Of a DNA stretch of 64,000 bases, positions 26,486 to 34,253 are shown one piece after another. The notes under the pieces are model-generated. The model saw nothing but the letters and a program-made list of their open reading frames with translations, searched no databases and was not told the DNA's origin. The position numbers were made by a program, and so were the translations under genes. Each line of letters starts with the position of its first letter. Within the stretch, counting starts at the first letter, position 1. Source of the stretch: Nitrospira sp. (lineage in GTDB: Bacteria; Nitrospirota; Nitrospiria; Nitrospirales; Nitrospiraceae); NCBI GenBank assembly GCA_030653545.1, contig JAURZE010000025.1:1-64000 (forward strand), in the 5' to 3' direction.

Positions 26486-28438
26486 GTGGGGTTCTGGTTG
26501 CAACTACTGGGACCCCACGGTTTCTTCAGAGTCTTCCCGATCACCTTCCTGCTCGTCCTTCTCATGGGTCTGGTTCCGCCTCACGGAATCAGCAGCCCGC
26601 TCGGTGATCAGTCTTATCTGAACGAATTGCTCAATCGCGCTGCAGCTCTGCGCCTCGCAGAGCAGCGTGAGTGGCAGGTGCTCCTCCATTACCGCCGAAC
26701 ATGGCTCGGTGGAGTGGAGAGCATGCAAGACGATCCGGGGTTTTTTCTTGCCCCCCAAGGGAAAACCGAGCCGCAGGCCGAGCTTGCCGCCACGCTGACC
26801 AAGTTTTTTGTCGACGATGTCGTCGGTCGCTCGAAGCAGCCTGCGCAATGTGCTTTCGTCGGCCGGTATCACTGGTTGAAGGAGCGGCTTCAGTTTGACG
26901 ATGTGCGATTGCCCCCTCTGCCTTGTGAGCGGTTCAGAAAGTGGTTCGATGAGTTCAACGCCGAGGCGATCAGTCTCATCTTCCCGACGGGGTTCATGAA
27001 CAATCCCTCGTCCATGTTCGGCCATACGTTCCTACGAGTCGACGGCAAGGACCAGACGCCGCAAACGAGAATTCTGGCCTACACCATCAACTACGCGGCA
27101 CAACTTCCCCCCGATGCTGGCATCGAGTATGCGTTCAAGGGCGTGGTCGGCTCCTATCAAGGCTACTTCTCGACGATCCCGTATTACCTCAAGGTGCAGG
27201 AGTATCGGGATATCGACAATCGAGATATCTGGGAATACCGATTGAAGCTGACCGAGCAACAGGTGACTCGCCTCTTGATGCACACCTGGGAGTTAGGGAA
27301 TGCTTATTTTGACTATTACTTTTTTGGTGAAAACTGCGCCTACCACATTCTCTCCTTGATAGAGGCGGCTGAACCATCCGCCCATCTGCTGGATGCCTTT
27401 CCTGCCTATACGATTCCAGTCGACACGGTTCGGCTCCTGCGAGAAGCGGGGCTTGTTGGAGAGGTGATTTCCCGACCATCCCGCAGTACCCTCGTGCGTC
27501 GAAAGCGCACGTCGATGACCGATGATGAGCAAGGGTGGCTCGATCGCTTGATCAGGAACCCTGAAGGGTTGAAGGAGGATGGATTTCGAGCGCTTCACAT
27601 TGAGAGGCAAGCCTTCGTCTTGGAGACGGCCTCGGATTATCTACTCCAGCACAGTGCCGGAGCAGGGGAGGACGGGGCTCCGTATCGAGAGAAAAACAGG
27701 ACCATTCTGAGAGCCAGAAGTGAACTCAAAGTCACCCCATCGGCGGTACTGATTGAGCCTTATGTGAAACAACCTGACCTTGGTCACAGGACCAGCCGGC
27801 TTGGCCTCGGGGCCGGATGGAGAAACCAGCGAGCATTTGAGGAAGTGAGCTTCCGTGGCGCGTACCACGATCTGCTCGATCCGGAAACTGGGTACACTCC
27901 GGATGCGCAGATCGAGCTGGTGTCTGTCGGGATTCGCCATTATCACGATCAGTCACAGGCGCGTGTCGAACGGTTTGGTTTGGTCAACATTACGTCTCTT
28001 GCGCCGATCCATGCGCTTTCATCTGTTCCCTCTTGGAAGGTCAATGTCGGCATGAACACGATCCGGCACAACGGCTGCCAGCTCTGCAGCAACGGCGTGG
28101 CGAGCGGTGGGATTGGGGCTGCCGTGGAATCCAGTCTGTTCAAACGAGAAGTGTATTTTGCGTTTGCCGAGGCCGAAGCCAACTACAGCCGCGCCTATGA
28201 AGAGCGTCACCGTATCGGCGGAGGCGGCACGGTGGGGATGTTGACCGATCTGACGGACCGCTGGAAGCTGATGCTCTCCGGGTCATATCTTCGTTATGCA
28301 CTGGGCGACAAGTCCGAGGATATCCGCTGGTTTGCCGGGTCCCGCTATACCTTGTCGCAGAACTGGGCGTTGCGGGTGGAATATAATCACCGTGACCGTG
28401 ATAACGACGTCCTGGTGAGCGTTCAGGCATTCTTTTAG
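26486..28438 (+). CDS. DUF4105 (Lnb-type) envelope protein with C-terminal barrel-like region
   Basis: A 650-residue exported protein. A signal segment (FPITFLLVLLMGLVPPHGI) is followed by an N-terminal domain and a DUF4105 core around residues 165-320. That core has IFPTGFMNNPSSMFGHTFLR and FGENCAYHILSLIE; the conserved Ser/His and Asn/Cys residues are those expected of this NlpC/P60-like superfamily. From about residue 420 the sequence alternates hydrophobic and polar residues and ends RVEYNHRDRDNDVLVSVQAFF, suggesting outer-membrane beta-strands. It begins with GTG 26486, 11 nt after the DUF3015 stop. Confidence 0.85.
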   Translation: MGFWLQLLGPHGFFRVFPITFLLVLLMGLVPPHGISSPLGDQSYLNELLNRAAALRLAEQREWQVLLHYRRTWLGGVESMQDDPGFFLAPQGKTEPQAELAATLTKFFVDDVVGRSKQPAQCAFVGRYHWLKERLQFDDVRLPPLPCERFRKWFDEFNAEAISLIFPTGFMNNPSSMFGHTFLRVDGKDQTPQTRILAYTINYAAQLPPDAGIEYAFKGVVGSYQGYFSTIPYYLKVQEYRDIDNRDIWEYRLKLTEQQVTRLLMHTWELGNAYFDYYFFGENCAYHILSLIEAAEPSAHLLDAFPAYTIPVDTVRLLREAGLVGEVISRPSRSTLVRRKRTSMTDDEQGWLDRLIRNPEGLKEDGFRALHIERQAFVLETASDYLLQHSAGAGEDGAPYREKNRTILRARSELKVTPSAVLIEPYVKQPDLGHRTSRLGLGAGWRNQRAFEEVSFRGAYHDLLDPETGYTPDAQIELVSVGIRHYHDQSQARVERFGLVNITSLAPIHALSSVPSWKVNVGMNTIRHNGCQLCSNGVASGGIGAAVESSLFKREVYFAFAEAEANYSRAYEERHRIGGGGTVGMLTDLTDRWKLMLSGSYLRYALGDKSEDIRWFAGSRYTLSQNWALRVEYNHRDRDNDVLVSVQAFF

Positions 28439-28538
28439 CCAGATATGCTAGACGGAGCGGTTCCTTGCGATGGTCCGGTGAGGTGAAATTGATGCCATTT
28501 CTTCAGCTCAAGCTCGAAACATGCGCCCCTATCACGAA

Positions 28539-28567
28539 TTGACAGACGGTATGTCCACCACTATACT
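28539..28567 (+). promoter_or_regulatory. Strong sigma-70-type promoter
   Basis: TTGACA (28539-28544), a 17-nt spacer and TATACT (28562-28567) form a near-perfect promoter. Transcription would begin near 28574, giving an 80-nt leader before ATG 28655. It is the best promoter match noticed in the window. Confidence 0.75.
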
Positions 28568-28654
28568 CCCGCCAAGTGATTCCTACTGAAAGGTCGGGTG
28601 GGTCAATCACACAACTTACTCACAACTCACTAATTTATTAAACGAGGAGGAATC

Positions 28655-28981
28655 ATGAAGCATGCGTATCACGTGTTGTCCCTTGGATTGATTGTTGCGG
28701 CTGGTCTGAGCTTGACTGGTTGTCAGATCGTTGCGACTCCGGCGGCGGGCTGGATCTTCACCGATGTGAAGTACGGTGATGTGGCGACGACGGCGACTGC
28801 GGCAACGAAAGAGGGCAAGGCCTGCGCGACCTCAATCCTCGGATGGGTTGCGACCGGTGATGCGAGCGTCGCGGCGGCGAAAGCAGCCGGCGGCATCTCC
28901 ACGGTGGCCTCGGTCGATCACACGGCCCACCAGATCCTCGGCATTGTTGGTGACTATTGCACGATCGTCAAGGGTAGCTGA
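28655..28981 (+). CDS. TRL-like lipoprotein
   Basis: A 108-residue protein with a lipobox LTGC (Cys near residue 23). The mature part has the TRL-like pattern: GWIFTDVKYGDVATTAT, GKACATSILGWVATGDASVA, AAKAAGGISTVASVDH, and a final Cys. It should be anchored in the envelope. GAGGAGG precedes the ATG, a strong promoter lies upstream and an intrinsic terminator follows, so it is a short, probably highly transcribed single-gene unit. Function unknown. Confidence 0.85.
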   Translation: MKHAYHVLSLGLIVAAGLSLTGCQIVATPAAGWIFTDVKYGDVATTATAATKEGKACATSILGWVATGDASVAAAKAAGGISTVASVDHTAHQILGIVGDYCTIVKGS

Positions 28982-29001
28982 TCCTCGACTATCCGCAATC
29001 G

Positions 29002-29045
29002 AAAGGGCCTTTGGGGCGCAAGTCCCAGAGGCCCTTTTATTTTTG
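29002..29045 (+). terminator. Intrinsic terminator after the TRL-like gene
   Basis: AAAGGGCCT pairs with AGGCCCTTTT across an 18-nt loop and is followed by TTATTTTT. It starts about 20 nt after the stop codon. This is a textbook Rho-independent terminator. Confidence 0.85.
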
Positions 29046-29124
29046 CCAGCGCTGCTGGCTCAATGGAGCGAGAGGTATCCTCGACGCCTGGTTTCTCTCC
29101 CAGGCGTTTGCAATTATCCTTCCT

Positions 29125-29739
29125 TTGTCCCTTGCCCTCCTGATGGTATTCACGCGAGTCGGCCTGGTTTCAGCCGCTGAGACCGGGGACGTTGCCCTTA
29201 GCCTGTACACTCTGGGTGCATTTCCTTCAAATCAGGGCCTCTTTGCCCAAGGGAGCAACCCATCTGACACCAGAATTACCAACGGGGCTGGAGCCGGCAT
29301 CAAGGTCGCGGTGTTTCCACGCAATTTGGGCAAGAGCATCGGGATCGAACTGGAGTCCTCCGGTCACGGGAACGAGATCACCTTTTCTTCCCCGATACGC
29401 GCGGGATCCTTAGCCAGTACGAACCTCTGGGTCTTTAATTCGATGGTGAATCTGATTCTTCGCTACCCCGGGAAGACGGTAGTGCCCTACATTGGCCTCG
29501 GGGGCGGTCTTTCGAACGGAGTACTTACCCATGCCAACATACCGGGTCGGTCGGACCCGGATCTTGAAGGTTCCTGGACATTCGGCTCTCAATTTTTCGG
29601 CGGGGTGCAAGGCAATCTGAGTGAGCAGGTGTTTCTGTTCAGCGAGTACAAATACTTCTCGGCCACCTATCATTGGAAGCAACTCGCGCTGGACTTTCGC
29701 TCTCAGTATGCCGTGTTTGGCATCGGGCTGCGCTTCTAA
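29125..29739 (+). CDS. Outer-membrane beta-barrel protein (paralogue A)
   Basis: A small barrel of about 204 residues with a signal peptide and C-terminal Phe (VFGIGLRF). It contains NLILRYPGKTVVPYIGLGGG and FLFSEYKYFSATYHW, which match the protein at 45124 closely (MLRYPGEMVQPYIGVGGG, FVFGEYKYFGTKYSF). The start is uncertain: the open frame extends to 29011 but that passes through the terminator. TTG 29125 gives a sensible signal peptide, and ATG 29143 would shorten it too far. No strong ribosome site was found. It precedes the polyene locus, and its paralogue follows the locus. Confidence 0.75.
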   Translation: MSLALLMVFTRVGLVSAAETGDVALSLYTLGAFPSNQGLFAQGSNPSDTRITNGAGAGIKVAVFPRNLGKSIGIELESSGHGNEITFSSPIRAGSLASTNLWVFNSMVNLILRYPGKTVVPYIGLGGGLSNGVLTHANIPGRSDPDLEGSWTFGSQFFGGVQGNLSEQVFLFSEYKYFSATYHWKQLALDFRSQYAVFGIGLRF

Positions 29740-29922
29740 GTCGTCGCGCTCCGAAGTCAGGCACGATGCGCATCCTCGAAGAGGATCCGTTTATCAGCTG
29801 GGTGATGCCAAGCGCACGACTGGGCTTGACGGCATGGATTGCCGACGGAGGGTGTGGGATGTCAGACTGTCTGATGGCCGAACCTTTGTGCGTGTAAGGA
29901 ATCCAATATCTGAGCCGCCATT

Positions 29923-29941
29923 CCTGATCTGTTGGATCAGG
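29923..29941 (+). terminator. Short hairpin before the polyene operon
   Basis: CCTGATC and GATCAGG form a perfect 7-bp stem with a 5-nt loop. No T-run follows. It may end upstream transcription or sit near the operon promoter; weak evidence. Confidence 0.3.
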
Positions 29942-29962
29942 AGCCGATAGCGCATCGCCCAC

Positions 29963-29991
29963 TTGCCCGTCCGAAACAGTCCTGCTACAAG
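29963..29991 (+). promoter_or_regulatory. Candidate promoter of the polyene operon
   Basis: TTGCCC (29963-29968), a 17-nt spacer and TACAAG (29986-29991) lie 31 nt before GTG 30023. Four of six positions match in each box. Confidence 0.35.
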
Positions 29992-30022
29992 AGTGGCCGT
30001 CAGGCGTTTCAGGAGGCCTATC

Positions 30023-30826
30023 GTGAGTTATTCCACAGATCCAGCCGGCGACCGCTCCGAGGCCCAGGTCCCGATGGTGCCGGTGGCACCGCATCCTCCG
30101 TTGCGCCGCTATTATGCCGAAGGCGACGAACGGCAAGTGTTCTTGAACGAGCTGTTCGATCGCACGGCCTACCAGTACCGCAATATCGATAAAGCGACCG
30201 GATTCGGATCCGGCATGTGGTATCGGGCCAAGGCGTTGCGTGAAGCCGGACTCAAGCCCGGTATGCAGGTGCTGGATGTCGCCTGCGGGCCGGGGTTGGT
30301 CTCGCAATGCGCGCGCGAAATCGTCGGCCTGTCCGGTTCGGTCGTCGGGCTCGATCCCAGCATCGGCATGTTGCGGGAAGCGCAGAAGGGGCCTTGTCAG
30401 AATTTTGTACGGGGCATCGGCGAGCAGTTGCCGTTTCCCGATCGGACGTTCGACTTTCTGAGCATGGGATACGCCCTCCGCCACGTTTCCGATCTCAAGA
30501 CCGCGTTTTCAGAATATCGCCGGGTCTTGAAGCCTGGAGGGATCGTGCTGCTCCTGGACATCTGTCGCCCGCGGTCGCCCCTTTTCCTGTCGCTGTCGCG
30601 GTTCTATATTAAGACGGTGATGGGGATGGTGTTTGCTGCGTCGACCGGCAATCGTGATATGAAAACACTGATGGAATACTGGTGGGACACCACGGAGTAT
30701 TGTGTGCCGTCGGAGACGATTCTGGAGGCATTGAAAGAAATCGGGTTTGCCGATTGCTCGTTGCATGAACTCTTCAACGGACTCCTGCGGGACTACCGGG
30801 CGGTGAAAGTCGAGAAGCCCACATGA
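30023..30826 (+). CDS. SAM-dependent methyltransferase (polyene locus)
   Basis: A 267-residue class I methyltransferase of the UbiE/MenG type. SAM-binding motif I is VLDVACGPG (about residues 84-92), followed by VVGLDPSIGML, QLPFPDRTFDFLSMGYALRH and LKPGGIVLLLDI. Methyltransferases in aryl-polyene loci modify the aryl head group; that is the likely role here. AGGAGG lies 6 nt before GTG 30023; the longer frame from 29963 lacks a site. It is the first gene of the biosynthetic operon, and its stop overlaps the ACP start. Confidence 0.87.
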   Translation: MSYSTDPAGDRSEAQVPMVPVAPHPPLRRYYAEGDERQVFLNELFDRTAYQYRNIDKATGFGSGMWYRAKALREAGLKPGMQVLDVACGPGLVSQCAREIVGLSGSVVGLDPSIGMLREAQKGPCQNFVRGIGEQLPFPDRTFDFLSMGYALRHVSDLKTAFSEYRRVLKPGGIVLLLDICRPRSPLFLSLSRFYIKTVMGMVFAASTGNRDMKTLMEYWWDTTEYCVPSETILEALKEIGFADCSLHELFNGLLRDYRAVKVEKPT

Positions 30827-31095
30827 CAGATTCATTCGCCTCGCCTTTGGAGCGGGACCTGGCTGGCTTGATCGTTCAGACGCTCAAGTTGAAGGTCGAT
30901 CCCGCCACGATTGATCCGACGCAGGCGCTGTTCGGGGACGGACTCGGGCTCGACTCCATCGATGCCTTGGAACTCTCGCTCGCCATTTCCCAAACATACG
31001 GCTATCAACTCAAATCGAGCGATCCGGAGATCAAAGCGATCTTTTCCTCCCTGCGGGCGCTGGCCGGCGCGATCGAGAAAAACCGTACGAAGTGA
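30823..31095 (+). CDS. Acyl carrier protein (polyene locus)
   Basis: A 90-residue ACP. The phosphopantetheine attachment Ser is residue 45 in GLGLDSIDALELSLAI. The N-terminal helix (LERDLAGLIVQTLKLKVDP) and loop are standard. It starts with ATGA at the methyltransferase stop. Many aryl-polyene loci carry two ACP genes; only one is seen here. It should tether the aryl starter or the growing polyene. Confidence 0.93.
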   Translation: MTDSFASPLERDLAGLIVQTLKLKVDPATIDPTQALFGDGLGLDSIDALELSLAISQTYGYQLKSSDPEIKAIFSSLRALAGAIEKNRTK

Positions 31096-31108
31096 ATCAT
31101 GTGGTGCC

Positions 31109-32455
31109 ATGCACGACGCTCCACTGATTGGCCCCTACAATCCGGAAGACGTGTTGGCGTGGGAGGGCGATGGCCCACGCACCGCCCGGCAGTTCTTATC
31201 CGATGTCACCCGCCTTGCCGATTCTCTGCCTGATCGTCCGGCGGTCTTGAATCTCTTGTCCAGCCGGTATGAGTTTCTGGTCGGCTTCGCGGCGGCGATG
31301 CTGCGGGGGCAGGTGACGTTGCTGCCCCAGAGCCGGGCGTCTCAGACATTGCGCCGGATCGCCGGCGACTATCGTGAGAGTTATTGTCTGACCAATCAGG
31401 ATGAACCGGTCGAGGGGATTGAGTCCGTGGTCCTGCAGCGGCACGGAAGCCTCGCCGGATGGCCGAAGCGGATCCCGCATATCCCGCTCAATCAAGTCGC
31501 GGCCATCGCGTTTACCTCAGGCAGCACCGGCCAACCGATGCCGAACCAAAAAACCTGGGGGGCCTTGACGGCGGTCGCCCAGGCGACGGGAGCCAGGCTT
31601 GGCCTAAAGGTCGGCGAGCCAGCATCGGTGGTGGCGACCGTGCCGCATCAGCATATGTTCGGGCTGGAAGCTTCGGTGATGTTGCCAATCATGCAGGGGT
31701 TGGTCATGCATGCGGGGCGACCGCTCTTTCCTGCCGACATTCGTGACGCCTTGGCCGGGGTGGCGGGGACGCGCATTCTCGTGACGACGCCGTTGCATCT
31801 CCGTGCCTGTGTGACCGAAGGCCTGCGCATGCCGCCTCTTGGATTGATCCTCTCTGCAACCGCGCCGTTGTCCCGAAGTCTGGCGCAAGAAGCCGAACGG
31901 CATTTTCACACCCACGTGCATGAAATATTCGGTTTTGCCGAGGCGGGCAGCGTGGCGGAACGGCGAACGATCGAGGGTGATCGCTGGCGACCGTTGGACG
32001 GGGTGCGCCTCGCACAGGACCAGGCGGTGTGGACAGTGCAGGCCGACTATCTGCCGGTTCCGGTCCGGGTGCCGGACCGCATCACCGTCGATGCGGAAGG
32101 GCAGTTCGTGGTGCATGGCCGGGAAGCCGATCAGATCAATATCGCCGGCCATCGCGTCTCGCTCGGCGATCTGAACCAGAAACTGCTGGAGATCGAGGGA
32201 GTGCAAGACGGAGTCTTTTTCCTGCCCGAAGAGGGGGCCGATCTGGTGACCAGACTGATCGCCTGTGTGGTGGCACCGGGGAAAACCGTAGAAGAGATTC
32301 AGCAGGCGTTGCGCCGGCAGATCGATCCCGTGTTTCTTCCCCGTCCGCTCCTGCTCGTGCCGCAACTGCCCCGCAACGGGACGGGCAAATTGCCGCGCGA
32401 GGCCTTGTTGCTGTTCGCCAAGCAATATGCGAGAGGGTTGCCGCATGAAGCATGA
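31109..32455 (+). CDS. Acyl/aryl AMP-ligase (polyene locus, ApeH-like)
   Basis: A 448-residue adenylate-forming enzyme, shorter than typical acyl-CoA synthetases as in aryl-polyene and xanthomonadin loci. The ATP loop reads AFTSGSTGQPMPNQKTW (about residues 134-150). Later blocks are HEIFGFAEAGSVAERR, VHGREADQINIAGHRVSL and the C-terminal LPRNGTGKLPRE, whose Lys should catalyse adenylation. It probably activates hydroxybenzoate and loads it on the adjacent ACP. ATG 31109 lies 13 nt after the ACP stop; the much longer upstream frame is the ACP gene read out of phase. Confidence 0.88.
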   Translation: MHDAPLIGPYNPEDVLAWEGDGPRTARQFLSDVTRLADSLPDRPAVLNLLSSRYEFLVGFAAAMLRGQVTLLPQSRASQTLRRIAGDYRESYCLTNQDEPVEGIESVVLQRHGSLAGWPKRIPHIPLNQVAAIAFTSGSTGQPMPNQKTWGALTAVAQATGARLGLKVGEPASVVATVPHQHMFGLEASVMLPIMQGLVMHAGRPLFPADIRDALAGVAGTRILVTTPLHLRACVTEGLRMPPLGLILSATAPLSRSLAQEAERHFHTHVHEIFGFAEAGSVAERRTIEGDRWRPLDGVRLAQDQAVWTVQADYLPVPVRVPDRITVDAEGQFVVHGREADQINIAGHRVSLGDLNQKLLEIEGVQDGVFFLPEEGADLVTRLIACVVAPGKTVEEIQQALRRQIDPVFLPRPLLLVPQLPRNGTGKLPREALLLFAKQYARGLPHEA

Positions 32456-32771
32456 ACGTGTCGTCTCGATCAGCCGGGATCATCCGGCTCTGCCCGGCCA
32501 CTTCCCCGGCCATCCGGTCGTACCCGGCGTGGTGATCTTGGACGAAGTCATCGAGACGCTACGTCTTCAAGCGGGGCAGGCGCTGGTCGTCACCGGCCTG
32601 CCTTCGGTGAAGCTCTCCTCTCCGCTCTTGCCGGGCCAGCCACTGACCATCGAGATCGAACAGGACGAGACTGACATGGCGGTCTTTACCTGCCGAGTTG
32701 ATCAACGGATCGTGGCCGCCGGCTCGATGCGCGTTCAACTCCCGGCCGCCGGGCTGGCGAGAAAGCCATGA
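32445..32771 (+). CDS. Hotdog-fold 3-hydroxyacyl-ACP dehydratase, ApeI-like
   Basis: A 108-residue hotdog protein. The signature ALPGHFPGHPVVPGVVILDE (from about residue 14) matches FabZ/ApeI-type dehydratases, with the catalytic His in HFPGHP. It would remove water from 3-hydroxyacyl-ACP during polyene extension. ATG 32445 lies inside the end of the ligase gene (11-nt overlap); an upstream alternative at 32427 is less likely. It couples to the acyltransferase gene by ATGA. Confidence 0.85.
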   Translation: MKHERVVSISRDHPALPGHFPGHPVVPGVVILDEVIETLRLQAGQALVVTGLPSVKLSSPLLPGQPLTIEIEQDETDMAVFTCRVDQRIVAAGSMRVQLPAAGLARKP

Positions 32772-33664
32772 CGGTCGCCTGGAAACAGCAAGCGGAGCGC
32801 GGCAGTCCGGTCGCAATACGTCTCATGGCCTGGGTAGCGCAGTCGTTGGGGAGGCCGCTCGCCCGCGCGCTGCTCTATCCAATTTGTCTCTACTATCTCT
32901 GCGGCTCGCAGCAGGCGAACCGGGCCCTTCGCCGGTATTATGAGCATCTCCAGGGCCGTGCCCCAAGCTGGCCGGCGCTTTTTCGTCACTATCACTCGTT
33001 TGCCTCGACGCTTCTGGACCGGGTGTATTGTTTGCGGGGCCGGTTTGATCTGTTCGATATCCGCGTTCATGGGCTTGAAGTGTTGGATGGGGTGTTGGCG
33101 CAGGGGCGCGGCTGTCTCTTGCTGGGGTCGCATCTTGGCAGTTTCGAGATTGTAAGGGCGGTCGGGCTGTCGCGGGAGCAGATAGCCGTCAAAGTGCTGA
33201 TGGACGAGCAGAATGCCCCCTTGATCCGAGCCTTGATACAGGAATTGAATCCCGCTGTCGCCGAGACGGTGATTCAAGTCGGCGGGGTGGATACGATGCT
33301 GCAAGTTCAAGAATGCCTGGCCCGCGGCGGCGTGGTCGGCATCATGGGCGATCGGCTGATGGCGGAGGATCAATCGGTGCGCTGTGAATTTCTCGGCGAG
33401 ACCGCGGCGTTTCCGACCGGATCCGTGCGGTTGGCGCATGTCGTCCGCGCGCCGGTCGTGCTGTTTTTCGGACTCTACCGGGGAGGCAACCGGTACGACA
33501 TTCATTTAGAATTATTGAGTGAGTCCCTTCGGCTGCATGCGGACGATCGGCAAGAGGATGTGCGGCGCTGGACGCAGACATATGCGGAGCGGCTGGCGCA
33601 TTACAGTCGAGAAGCACCGGACAATTGGTTTAATTTCTATGATTTTTGGCAGGCCTCTTCGTAA
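32768..33664 (+). CDS. LpxL/HtrB-like lysophospholipid acyltransferase
   Basis: A 298-residue inner-membrane acyltransferase. The HX4E motif is HLGSFE (His122), and GIMGDRLMAEDQ lies near residue 197. The N-terminus has a hydrophobic segment (ALLYPICLYYLCG). In aryl-polyene loci such enzymes transfer the polyene acyl chain from ACP to a lipid acceptor, anchoring the pigment in the membrane. ATGA overlap at the start and a 26-nt overlap with the next gene show tight coupling. Confidence 0.88.
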   Translation: MTVAWKQQAERGSPVAIRLMAWVAQSLGRPLARALLYPICLYYLCGSQQANRALRRYYEHLQGRAPSWPALFRHYHSFASTLLDRVYCLRGRFDLFDIRVHGLEVLDGVLAQGRGCLLLGSHLGSFEIVRAVGLSREQIAVKVLMDEQNAPLIRALIQELNPAVAETVIQVGGVDTMLQVQECLARGGVVGIMGDRLMAEDQSVRCEFLGETAAFPTGSVRLAHVVRAPVVLFFGLYRGGNRYDIHLELLSESLRLHADDRQEDVRRWTQTYAERLAHYSREAPDNWFNFYDFWQASS

Positions 33665-34253
33665 AGCCATCACCGGTATCTCTTTCTTGCTCCTGCTCGG
33701 CAGCGGGGCTCTGGCGGCGGTCGATGTCCCCACTGCGCCGTGGACGATCGACGGGCTGGTGGCGCTCCTCAAGGAGCAGCGCGAGCCCTCCATGCGGTTT
33801 GAAGAAGCGACCTACTCGTCATTGTTGACCGAACCGTTGAAGGTACGGGGCCTGTTGCGGTTCACTCCGCCGGCGACGATGGAGAAAGCCATTACCGAGC
33901 CGTTTCGCGAGCGGTACGTGATTGACGGAGACCGGGTGTTGTTTGAGAGCGAACGGAAAGGGATCAAGCGGTCGATCTCGCTCGAAGACTATCCCGCGCT
34001 CCGCAGCTTTGTCGACGCCTTCCGCGCGAGTTTTACCGGCGACGCGGCTCGGCTGCAGAAAGTGTATGACGTCACGCTGGAGGGCACCCGCCGCCAATGG
34101 ACGTTCTTGCTGCGCCCTCGCGAGGCGGGCGGCCAGTCGATGGTGGATTACATCCTCTTCACCGGATCGGAGGGCCGGGTGGCGACGATTGCCATTCGTT
34201 TGCCGGACGGAGATCGATCGGTCATGACCGTGCTGCGGGAATCCACACGATGA
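33639..34253 (+). CDS. LolA-like periplasmic carrier protein (polyene locus)
   Basis: A 204-residue secreted protein: signal peptide (AITGISFLLLLGSGALA) followed by a LolA-type half-barrel with LLKEQREPSMRFEEATYSSL, LKVRGLLRFTPPATMEK and FVDAFRASFTGD. LolA-like proteins are regular members of aryl-polyene loci and are thought to shuttle the lipid-linked pigment or precursor. ATG 33639 lies within the acyltransferase end; the longer frame back to 33519 is a shadow. The stop overlaps the exporter start. Confidence 0.82.
   Translation: MIFGRPLRKAITGISFLLLLGSGALAAVDVPTAPWTIDGLVALLKEQREPSMRFEEATYSSLLTEPLKVRGLLRFTPPATMEKAITEPFRERYVIDGDRVLFESERKGIKRSISLEDYPALRSFVDAFRASFTGDAARLQKVYDVTLEGTRRQWTFLLRPREAGGQSMVDYILFTGSEGRVATIAIRLPDGDRSVMTVLRESTR

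Noticed and set aside
29639-30484. Minus-strand frame of 281 codons across the start of the polyene operon
   Set aside because: It overlaps two supported + strand genes, and no protein-like pattern or ribosome site was found.
31604-32446. Minus-strand frame of 280 codons opposite the AMP-ligase
   Set aside because: Shadow of a gene with ATP-loop and catalytic Lys motifs.
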